In this document: piece after piece, positions 41,126 through 48,103 of the stretch
Position numbering within the stretch: the stretch's first letter is position 1
Layout: every line of letters starts with the position of its first letter
Assembly: GCA_026389845.1 (NCBI GenBank)
Contig: JAPLHB010000188.1
Location: 62,001 to 126,000, forward strand
Origin: Chloroflexota bacterium
Lineage (GTDB): Bacteria > Chloroflexota > Anaerolineae > CG2-30-64-16
DNA: 64,000 nucleotides
Reading direction: 5' to 3'
Made by a program: the position numbers and the translations under genes
The notes under the pieces: generated by a model
Told to the model about the DNA's origin: nothing
What the model saw: only the letters and a program-made list of their open reading frames with translations
Databases searched by the model: none

Positions 41126-43849
41126 TTACTGCGCTACCGCCGGCAGCCAATACCAGCCAACCGGCATCGTGACGCTGACCGTCTCCAGCGCCTCTTCGCT
41201 CCCGTCCAGCCCTACGGCGGCCACGAGATAGCGATAGGTGGCTCCGCGCGCCACGCCGGCGTCGTTCCAGCGATAGCCGTAGCCCGACGGGGAGCCAGGT
41301 GCCTGGCTGGGGATCATGGCCGCGTTGAGCCGCGTCCAGTCGCCGCCTGCGGCATCGGCCCGGTAGACGTGATAACCCTGGCTGGATAGCTCGCTGGTCG
41401 TCTCCCACGCCACGACGATGCGGCCGCCCACGGCCGTCGCGTTCAGGCTGGAGAGCGGTGCGGCAAGGGGCGTGTCGAAGGCGGTGAAGTCGGAGAAGGT
41501 GGTTTGGGCGCCGGTGCTGAACTGGTTGCCGCTGACCGCGCCCAGCGTCTCAAAGGGATACGCGCCAGTCCATTTCTTGCCGCTCATCGCATCAGCGCCG
41601 TTCTTGTCGGCGTCCACAAAGGTAAGCGTGGCGTTATAGCCGGTGATGCTGACGACGGCTACGCCGCTGCCCGGCCAGTAACGGTCAATGTAACTGGTGG
41701 CGCTGCCGGGCTTGGAGGGGTGAGCTACGGTGGTCATGCTCAGCTTTGTGGGCGAGCTGAGCGTCCAGTAACGGTCAATGTAACTGGTGGCGCCGCCGGG
41801 CTTGTACGGGTGAACTGCATTGGTCACGTTGAGGCAGGCCATGCCGCTGCCCCCGGTCACATTCAGGTCCATCGGCGAGTACTCGGCCGTGCCGGTGATG
41901 TCGCCGATGGGAAAGGTGAAGCTGCCCGTGGTCGCGTAGGTCTTGCACAGCATGCCCGCGCTGTCGTCAGTCACCACCATGGCCGAGGCCGACGGTGTGC
42001 CGCCGACGGATGCGGAGGAACTCAGGGTCAGAGTGTTGGCGCCCAGGATCAGCAAGCCGTTGGTGAGGCGCAGGCGTTGGCTGACGGTCTGCGTCTCGGC
42101 CAGCCGTACGGCAGAGTGGCTTGGAGAATCTGGATGAATCCGCGGAATTTCGTTGTTGACAGTCTGCGCCGCGGCCAGCGATAAGCTGCTGCGCTTGTCA
42201 ATGGCCAGGTAAGCCCAGTCGGTGGCGCTGTTGATCGTCTGCACTGAGAATAGGGGGCCATTGAACACCACCTCGCGATCATTGTTGTTGAACGAGCCCG
42301 CCAAGTCGAGGGTCCAGTCGCCGCCGACGTTCAGGTCGCCGCCGCTGGCATCGCCCAGGGACAACGCACCATTGATCGTTACATCGCCGCCCACCGTCAG
42401 CGGATTGTTGAGTCCGGGAGCGCCGTAATCCATGTAGAGCGCCGAACCTGAATCAATCGTCAGACTGCCTGCCATGCTGCGCGCTGCCGTGCTGCCGTTT
42501 GGGTAGTTCAGGGTGGTGTTGTTGCTGATCTGCACGTTGGCGGGATAGCCAGCGCCGCTGGTCGCGCTCCATTCCAAGCCGCGACCGTAGGTGGTGTTGG
42601 AATTATACTTCAGCGTGGAGGATGCCCCATAGATCGGTGGGTTCGTGTTGACATACCCACCCGAGTTGATCTGAAGCGTGCCATTGACGGTAGAAATCGA
42701 AGAATCGAAATTGACACCCCCGGCGATGGTTACGTGGTTGAAGGTGGTAGCGTTGCCTGAGACTGTGCCGGAACCGGCGAAGCTAACGGTGCCGTCGTTG
42801 GCCGTAAAGGCTCCGTTGTTCAGAAACATTGACCCTGACTTGAGCGTCAGCGTGCGGGCAGTACTGGCTTCGCTCGTAAGCGTCTTGGATGAATTGATGA
42901 CTAGATGTCTGACGGCGGCGTCCTTGTCAAGAGTGACATCATGGGCAATGGTGATCGTCTGATCGTCTGCGGGTACTTCTCCACACGTCCATGTGCCAGC
43001 CGTATTCCAATTGCCATCAGCAGCCGTAGCCCAAGAGGATGCCACTGTGTAAGAGTAGTTGGAGCCGCCATTGTTGTTCAGGTTGATCGTATAGTAGTTT
43101 GCGTCGCTTCCAGAAATAGAAGATACATCACCTGAAGTGAAGAGGTAATACCACACCGTATTTTCAGCGGTGTTGGTACCACTCGGAATGGAGGCGCTGT
43201 AGGAGGTTCCTGAACCCGTCAACTTGACGACGGTCGAGGTGCTGAAGTTGTCTGTCGAGTAGCGAAGGTATACCGCCTGCCCTGTTGACAAAGAACCGTC
43301 CAGCGTGGCATCGACAGTCACCGCTTCGCCGGGGCAAACCGTGCCCGAAGGCGTGCGCGAGGTCGAGCTAACGCTGCGCACAGTGTCCTGGATCTCGAAG
43401 ACGATGACTTTCGAGGTGCCAGGCGCGCCCGAACCCGCCGTCTTGAACACATATTTGTATGATGTGCTGCCCACATTGACGTAGTAGGCCTTGCTTCCAC
43501 CCCAGCTTTGCAATCCGGTAGATGTTGCCAACGAGAGTTGGATATCACTTCCGCCGTTCGGTCCGTACTTGGTGCTGCCGGTCGAATTCCAGAAGCGGAA
43601 GTATCTGTTGCCGGTAGCCGAGTTGCTGGTCTCGAACTTGTAGCTTCCCGATCCCGATGGGGTTTCTGTCATAGCCGCGCCACTGTTCCAGCCAGCCTGT
43701 CCACTCCAGCCGTCACCACTCTCAAATTGGTGGGGTATCTGATCGCCTGTGCCTGCATACACTGGCGCGACCGCGGACAGCCCGGCCAAGACCAGCCCCA
43801 AGATCAGCACCGCCATCGCCACGAAGTTCAAAAAACGAGTCTGTTTCAT
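41126..43849 (-). CDS. Secreted beta-rich surface protein (907 aa)
   Basis: Exported protein: signal peptide (FVAMAVLILGLVLAGLSAVAPVYA), then an N-terminal beta domain (FESGDGWSGQAGWNSGAAMT), a segment with TVWYYLFTSGDVSSISG typical of carbohydrate-related beta-sandwiches, a G8-like segment (NWNTAGTWTCGEVPADDQTI, about 285-340), and a long Asn/Thr/Ser/Gly-rich repetitive region likely to form a beta-helix. A C-terminal Fn3-like domain (VVAWETTSELSSQGYHVYRA) ends in WYWLPAVAQ. A short internal duplication yields HPYKPGGATSYIDRYW and HPSKPGSATSYIDRYW. ATG 43849 has GGAGG seven bases upstream. The middle of the gene is AT-richer than its neighbours, hinting at transfer. No enzymatic motif recognised. 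Confidence 0.9.
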   Translation of the reverse strand: MKQTRFLNFVAMAVLILGLVLAGLSAVAPVYAGTGDQIPHQFESGDGWSGQAGWNSGAAMTETPSGSGSYKFETSNSATGNRYFRFWNSTGSTKYGPNGGSDIQLSLATSTGLQSWGGSKAYYVNVGSTSYKYVFKTAGSGAPGTSKVIVFEIQDTVRSVSSTSRTPSGTVCPGEAVTVDATLDGSLSTGQAVYLRYSTDNFSTSTVVKLTGSGTSYSASIPSGTNTAENTVWYYLFTSGDVSSISGSDANYYTINLNNNGGSNYSYTVASSWATAADGNWNTAGTWTCGEVPADDQTITIAHDVTLDKDAAVRHLVINSSKTLTSEASTARTLTLKSGSMFLNNGAFTANDGTVSFAGSGTVSGNATTFNHVTIAGGVNFDSSISTVNGTLQINSGGYVNTNPPIYGASSTLKYNSNTTYGRGLEWSATSGAGYPANVQISNNTTLNYPNGSTAARSMAGSLTIDSGSALYMDYGAPGLNNPLTVGGDVTINGALSLGDASGGDLNVGGDWTLDLAGSFNNNDREVVFNGPLFSVQTINSATDWAYLAIDKRSSLSLAAAQTVNNEIPRIHPDSPSHSAVRLAETQTVSQRLRLTNGLLILGANTLTLSSSASVGGTPSASAMVVTDDSAGMLCKTYATTGSFTFPIGDITGTAEYSPMDLNVTGGSGMACLNVTNAVHPYKPGGATSYIDRYWTLSSPTKLSMTTVAHPSKPGSATSYIDRYWPGSGVAVVSITGYNATLTFVDADKNGADAMSGKKWTGAYPFETLGAVSGNQFSTGAQTTFSDFTAFDTPLAAPLSSLNATAVGGRIVVAWETTSELSSQGYHVYRADAAGGDWTRLNAAMIPSQAPGSPSGYGYRWNDAGVARGATYRYLVAAVGLDGSEEALETVSVTMPVGWYWLPAVAQ

Positions 43850-43954
43850 GATTTCCTCCGCATTCGCCGGCTACTCCCGGCAGAGGCTCAGGTCGAAATA
43901 TTCGTCGAAACCAGGTCCGGCCCATCTCATCCGTCTGGCCGGTTGGCAGCAACC

Positions 43955-44103
43955 CTAATGGACGTTCGTCTTCCAGTCAGTGCCATGGCCGTTCGTGGCG
44001 CAGGCTGCCGCAAATGCGCCCTGGGGCTGCACGATGATCAAAGCCGCGCACACCAGGGCCAAAGCCACGCCGATTTTACCAACTTGAACGACGATTTTAT
44101 CAT
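43955..44103 (-). pseudogene. Short secreted-peptide gene with a frameshift in an A-run
   Basis: ATG 44103 has AAGGA upstream and reads MIKSSFKLVK, then leaves frame. With one extra A in the AAAA run it would continue IGVALALVCAALIIVQPQGA then FA, a textbook signal peptide with an AFA cleavage site, followed by a 17-residue tail (AACATNGHGTDWKTNVH) and a stop at 43955. Either the gene is broken, or the base is missing from the assembly. It lies between precursor 1 and the 907-aa protein. Function unknown. Confidence 0.5.
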
Positions 44104-44165
44104 GCCTTCCTTGCCGTTGATCGCGCGATGCAGGATTCCATGCAGCGAACAAAGAACGACGGTGC

Positions 44166-44342
44166 TCACGTGCAAGGGCCGCCGTTCGACGTGCTCAGCG
44201 GCCCCAAGAACCCGGCAAGCGGATTCCGCGAATCGCCGCCGCCCTGGCCGCGCACTTCCAACGATCGTTCCAGCACGATAGCTGGTTCCTCCCACGGCTG
44301 GCGGGACTGTGGCTCTGGTTGCGTTGACGTCTTGTGCTCCAT
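44166..44342 (-). CDS. Putative RiPP precursor peptide 1 (58 aa)
   Basis: Starts ATG 44342 with AGGAGG eight bases upstream and ends TGA 44166. It shares MEH and residues 13-29 (SRQPWEEPAIVLERSLE) with precursor 2. After a Gly-rich spacer (GQGGG) the C-terminal part reads DSRNPLAGFLGPL and continues STSNGGPCT. Trp-x-x-Pro followed by an amphipathic Ile/Leu segment is the kind of leader seen in PqqD-dependent peptides. It lies 99 bases downstream of the radical SAM/SPASM gene on the same strand. An AT-rich stretch (about 44400-44440) may hold its own promoter. The single Cys near the end is absent from precursor 2, so it is unlikely to be essential. Confidence 0.85.
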   Translation of the reverse strand: MEHKTSTQPEPQSRQPWEEPAIVLERSLEVRGQGGGDSRNPLAGFLGPLSTSNGGPCT

Positions 44343-44441
44343 GGCGATTTCCTCCTGATGTGTGATGATGCTGGCGAACGAGTGCGTGAGGATTCCCCCA
44401 CCAAATGATAAACTGAAATCTGTTATAGGCTGCAGAGCGAT

Positions 44442-45608
44442 TTAATCTGCGTGGCTTTCTGTATCACGTGCCCTCAATATCCATGCCTGCACCGGCGTCT
44501 CCGGCACGGACATCCCTAAATGCTGTTCGGCATACCGCGCCTGCGCGTGACGGCAGGCCAACGAGTGGCCGGCATAGGGATCGCCGCGCTCCTTCCACGC
44601 CAGCCCCGCACACCGTCCCTCGCAATATGCGGCGAGCGGGCAGCCGCGGCAATCGGGCAGGTTGGCAAAGGTGTGCTGGCTGCGCAACTGGCGCAGGATG
44701 GGCGCATCGGCCCAGATGTCGGCAAATCGCTGGCGGCGCTCACCGACCAGGCGACCGGCCGGAATCCGCAGCTCGTTGCAGGGATACACCACCCCGTAGG
44801 GACTGACAAGGCAGGATGCAAGCCCGACCTGGCACGTGCGCCGGCTGGCAGCGGGCGGCTTGGGGAGAAACGGCGTTCGGTCGGCAAGGAGGACGCCGGT
44901 CATCTGGCTGGTCGAGAGCTGGTAGCGTGCGGCTTTCAGCCTGCCGTCGTCGTTGGGTGAAATCTTGAACGTTTGCTCGTAGTATACACCGAATTCTTGT
45001 GCTATGTCAAGCATGGCCTGGCACTCGGCGAGGTTCAAATCCAATAACAACGTGTTCAGCTTGACCCGTACCCCGCGCTCCTGCAGCAGCCGGACGCCCC
45101 GCAGGATGCGGCGCAGCGTATCGCGGCCGCCCATCACCGCGTCGCTCGTCTCAACCGTCGCGCCCAGCAGGCTGATGTCCACCTGTACGGGGTCGAGATC
45201 GGCCACCCGCTCCGCCGCGTCCGGCGTCAGCAGCGTGCCATTGGTCTTCAGGTCGAGCGCAAAGCCCAGCGCGCGCGCCCGCCCGGCAATCGTGAAGAAA
45301 TCGCGGCGGGTCAGGATCTCCCCGCCGGTCAGGGTCAGCCGCAGCGCGCCGGCCGCGGCCAACTGCGCCAGCACGTCCAGGCACTCGGCCGTGGTCAGCT
45401 CTGGCTCGGCCCGCGACACGTTGTAGCACATTACACAGGCCAGGTTGCACCGGTGCGTCAGCTCCCAGAGGATCGTGTAGGGCACGTGCTCGGCTCGGAG
45501 GCGACCCAGGAGCGCGTCGTAGGCGTCCGCAGGGGTGGCACGCTCGCCACACGCGTCGAACTGGGGGGTGGGAGGCTGGAAGCTGGAAGCTGGAAGCTGG
45601 TCGGTCAC
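44442..45608 (-). CDS. Radical SAM/SPASM peptide-modifying enzyme
   Basis: A 388-aa radical SAM protein. The [4Fe-4S] motif CxxxCxxC is HRCNLACVMCYN (Cys 54, 58, 61), with GGE-type motif LTLTGGEILTRRDFF after it. The C-terminal SPASM domain with auxiliary-cluster cysteines is seen as CQVGLASCLVSPYGVVYPC, then CRGCPLAAYCEGRCAG and a final Cys in SLACRHA. Such enzymes install C-C, C-S or similar links in peptides after substrate delivery by a PqqD-like partner, which is encoded upstream. GTG 45608 is the first start in frame; the first dozen residues derive from an AGCTTCCAGC repeat, so initiation may be later. The nearest downstream gene is precursor 1. Confidence 0.92.
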   Translation of the reverse strand: MTDQLPASSFQPPTPQFDACGERATPADAYDALLGRLRAEHVPYTILWELTHRCNLACVMCYNVSRAEPELTTAECLDVLAQLAAAGALRLTLTGGEILTRRDFFTIAGRARALGFALDLKTNGTLLTPDAAERVADLDPVQVDISLLGATVETSDAVMGGRDTLRRILRGVRLLQERGVRVKLNTLLLDLNLAECQAMLDIAQEFGVYYEQTFKISPNDDGRLKAARYQLSTSQMTGVLLADRTPFLPKPPAASRRTCQVGLASCLVSPYGVVYPCNELRIPAGRLVGERRQRFADIWADAPILRQLRSQHTFANLPDCRGCPLAAYCEGRCAGLAWKERGDPYAGHSLACRHAQARYAEQHLGMSVPETPVQAWILRARDTESHAD

Positions 45609-45627
45609 GATACGCTCACGATTGGAC

Positions 45628-46066
45628 AGGACGCTGATAAACGCAGATTCTTTCTTGGCGGTACCGCAAAGCTCGTTTTGTCACCCCTTCGTGTACTCAG
45701 GGCAAGCTCTGAGCGGGTTAGCCCCGTGAAGTGCGTTGCGGCGAAAATCCAGCGAAGAGCCTGCCCTGAGCGCAGTCGAAGGAGTCTCGTCGCGGGATAA
45801 GATTCTTCGCTGGTGTCACGCCGCTACGATAGATTAGGGGCAGACCCGCTGCTCAGAAACTTGCAACGCCGGATGCTTCGCTGGATACTTGCCGCAGCAA
45901 TCGTTGGCTGGTAGGCCCGCTCAGCATGACAAGCGCGGGAGTTTCTATCTTCAAGAATGCCGCCGCGCGGCATGGCAGTTCTCAGAATGACAGGCCGTGG
46001 GTAGCGAGTTTTCCGCCATTGCCTTTCTTGGATTTGATCTGCGTCGTTCTGCGTTTATCTGCGTCC
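45628..46066. repeat. Composite repeat block splitting the RiPP operon
   Basis: The gap between the radical SAM and PqqD genes is filled with repeats. Outer ends GACGCTGATAAACGCAGATT and the ACGCAGATAAACGCAGA family face each other in inverted orientation. Inside are TGTCATTCTGAGCGG-type ends and a segment (about 45840-45990) that is the reverse-oriented partner of 8990-9140. No gene is seen. Confidence 0.75.
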
Positions 46067-46068
46067 CC

Positions 46069-46350
46069 CTATTCCGCCCAGGCCAGCAGCCCCTTGGCGT
46101 CCAGCTCGGCCAGGAACGCGGCGACGCTGGCCCGGGCGTGGTCGAGATCCACCGCGAACTCGCCGGTCAGGCTGACCGCGATCGCCTCGGCCGTGGCTGT
46201 GCCGTCGGCCAGCTCCCAGATGCGCGAGCCGACGGGGTTGAACAGCCGCACGACGTTCTCGGCCGGGCTGATCACCACCGCCTCGCCGCTGAACGTGCGC
46301 GACGCAGTGCGCGGATTGTGCATCGGTTTCCGAAGATCGAATTGGGTCAT
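46069..46350 (-). CDS. PqqD-like peptide-binding protein
   Basis: A 93-aa winged-helix RiPP recognition element. PqqD-type sequence is visible: GEAVVISPAENVVRLFNPVGSRIWELADGTATAEAIAVSL, then a C-terminal helix VAAFLAELDAKGLL. It should bind the leader of the precursor peptides and present them to the radical SAM enzyme. ATG 46350 (MTQFDLRKP) has GGGAG six to seven bases upstream; a longer frame to 46389 lacks support. It lies between the HPr-kinase-like gene and the radical SAM gene, all on one strand. Confidence 0.9.
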   Translation of the reverse strand: MTQFDLRKPMHNPRTASRTFSGEAVVISPAENVVRLFNPVGSRIWELADGTATAEAIAVSLTGEFAVDLDHARASVAAFLAELDAKGLLAWAE

Positions 46351-46421
46351 GGTCGCTCCCAAGTAGCCACGAATTACACGAATTGACACGAAAAATCATG
46401 CTGTAGATGTTCAGATAACCT

Positions 46422-46488
46422 TCTGGACTTGAGGCTTTAGCCGGTTGCTCGTGTTGACCACGAAACCGGCCGAAGCCTCTATTCCAGA
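46422..46488. repeat. Hairpin element (GAGGCTTTAGCCGG type) at the kinase 3' end
   Basis: TCTGGA...GAGGCTTTAGCCGGTT pairs with AACCGGCCGAAGCCTC...TCCAGA. It supplies the last codon and stop of the HPr-kinase-like gene. It is related to the in-frame element at 38559-38624. Confidence 0.75.
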
Positions 46489-47396
46489 TCGAGAAGCGCC
46501 CTTCGTCGTCCGTCGTTCGTCGCCAAAAACTCCCACAACTCCGTCGTCGGCAGGAACCCCAGCCGGTAGACCGGCACAGCCGTGATGAGGCGTTCGGCGA
46601 CGGCCAGCCAGGCGACGGCGCTCTCGGCCCGCTCGGTCGCCACCTTTTCGGTGCCCAATAGCGCCATCACCGCCTCGGCCGGCGATAGCCGCGCCAACTG
46701 GAAATCGGGCGTGTGAGCCAGGGTGTAGATCGCGGCCAGGGGCACGCGGCAGTTGACGCGGCGCACCAGTTCCGTCGGCGTGCTGAAGCCCCACAGTGGC
46801 GTGCTCAGCAGCTCCCACGGCCCCCCCAGCCCCCCGACTTCGGGGGGAGGTGCGCTTCTTCCCCCAGATTGGGGGGCCGGAGGGGCGACGCTTGCCCGCA
46901 CCACCACGTTTTCATCGCTCAACACCTCGGCGTAGCCCTGGGCCAGCCGGGCCACGGTCGTCTTGCCCGCGCCGGAAGGCCCGGTGAAGACGTGACCTTG
47001 CCCGTCCAGCACGATGCCGGAGGCGTGCAACAGCAGCCCGGCGTGTTCCCGCGGCAGCGTTTGCATGAGGATGTAGGCCAGCGTGCGCTCCAGTGCGGAG
47101 GCGGCGCGCGCCTCCGTGGGCGTGCTCACCCACGCCTGGCGGCCGGCCAGGTCAATCCAGCCCGCGTACGCGGCCACGCGAAACGTCGTCCGCGGCCCCT
47201 CGTGGCGGACCCACGCCGCGTCCGTGTCCTCCAGGCCGGGGTCGAGGGCCAGCGTGACCTGCCAGGCGGGTGCGACGTCATCCGCCTGGAACGCGGCGTA
47301 CCGTTCTCGCAGCGCGGCCGTCCACGCGGGCGCGGGCAGGTCAACCGCGATGAGGAGGTCGGCGATGGCGAGGGTCAGGCGCGAAGAACGCGTCAT
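46479..47396 (-). CDS. HPr kinase-like serine kinase of RiPP clusters
   Basis: A 305-aa P-loop kinase of the HprK-related group. Walker A is FTGPSGAGKTTVARL (139-147), preceded by HASGIVLDGQGHV, and followed by LSDENVVVR and STPLWGFS, matching the HprK-like core. Related enzymes in lasso-peptide clusters phosphorylate a C-terminal Ser; both precursors here end in Ser or Thr. An insert of about 23 residues (APPAPQSGGRSAPPPEVGGL then GGP, residues 171-193) comes from a palindromic element between two core strands. The stop is supplied by another repeat. ATG 47396 has only a weak ribosome site. Confidence 0.87.
   Translation of the reverse strand: MTRSSRLTLAIADLLIAVDLPAPAWTAALRERYAAFQADDVAPAWQVTLALDPGLEDTDAAWVRHEGPRTTFRVAAYAGWIDLAGRQAWVSTPTEARAASALERTLAYILMQTLPREHAGLLLHASGIVLDGQGHVFTGPSGAGKTTVARLAQGYAEVLSDENVVVRASVAPPAPQSGGRSAPPPEVGGLGGPWELLSTPLWGFSTPTELVRRVNCRVPLAAIYTLAHTPDFQLARLSPAEAVMALLGTEKVATERAESAVAWLAVAERLITAVPVYRLGFLPTTELWEFLATNDGRRRALLDLE
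46819..46890. repeat. Palindromic Pro/Gly-coding element inside the kinase gene
   Basis: CCCCCCGACTTCGGGGGG and CCCCCAGATTGGGGGG palindromes in frame within the HPr-kinase-like gene. Best-preserved copy of the family. The encoded PPEVGGLGGP parallels PPDVGGRGGP in the C25 peptidase. Confidence 0.85.
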
Positions 47397-47534
47397 CGCG
47401 CTTCACTACCTATCTCATCCGCCGTTGTAAATTGGTCGAGAAACGCGACGAAGGCCAGGAAATCGTACTGCGCAGACTCAAACGGAATCACGTTCAGGAA
47501 CCCTCTCCCCGCTGATCGTTCACCGGTCCCCATT

Positions 47535-47975
47535 TTACCAGACTCCAGCCTTTGCAGCAAGGAGCTTTCGCCATCCGTAGCGCAAGACCCGCAACACGTG
47601 ATGCCGCGCCAGCCAAAAGGGGATCGCGGCGCGGGCGTCGGGACCGGGCCAGCAGCGGCGACCGTCGGAGTCGGCTGCGACCACTACGCCCAACACCTGG
47701 TTCGGCGCCAGCGACCGGTCGGGGGCCAGCCGGCCGTCCCCCTGGGTGATCCACCGCCCGGCCGCCCGGCGCACCAGCCTGTGGACGACCAGCGCGTCGC
47801 CGTCGGCGAAGACCACCAAGCTGCCGAGGGGCACGGCCGGCGGCAGTGGGGCGATCTCCACCTCGCAATCGGGGGGCAGCGTGGGGGTCATGCTCGTCCC
47901 GCGCAGACGCCAGCGGAAACGGCCCTCGTGGGCGAGGGCATCGCGCAGAAGCGGAAGCCAGTCGCTGATGAACAT
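47535..47975 (-). CDS. S24/S26-type signal-peptidase-like protein
   Basis: A 146-aa protein with the S26 catalytic Ser motif LRGTSMTPTLPPDCEVEI and the next conserved box LGSLVVFADGDALVVHRLVRR, then WITQGDGR. The Lys of bacterial SPase I is not seen. The His in VVHRLV matches the Ser/His arrangement of the SipW/ER type. No clear N-terminal TM helix is seen, which is usual for S24/S26 proteins in HprK-PqqD clusters. It could process the peptide leader, but this is inference. ATG 47975 (MFISDWLPLLRDAL) fits the family start better than the upstream ATG 48035. The gap 47397-47534 has no gene. Confidence 0.82.
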   Translation of the reverse strand: MFISDWLPLLRDALAHEGRFRWRLRGTSMTPTLPPDCEVEIAPLPPAVPLGSLVVFADGDALVVHRLVRRAAGRWITQGDGRLAPDRSLAPNQVLGVVVAADSDGRRCWPGPDARAAIPFWLARHHVLRVLRYGWRKLLAAKAGVW

Positions 47976-48036
47976 CGCGGTCACCCCAACAAAACGCGCT
48001 GCCGGCTCGGCCGACAGCGCGATCAATTCACACATC

Positions 48037-48098
48037 CGCCCCCGTCCCCTAACGTTGGGGGAGCACGATTCCCCCAGGTTTGAGGGGGCAGGGGGCGC
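48037..48098. repeat. Non-coding copy of the palindromic Pro/Gly element
   Basis: CCCCTAACGTTGGGGG and CCCCCAGGTTTGAGGGGG in the 128-base gap between the BY-kinase and the S26 peptidase. It shows that the family is not restricted to coding DNA. Confidence 0.65.
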
Positions 48099-48103
48099 TT
48101 TTT

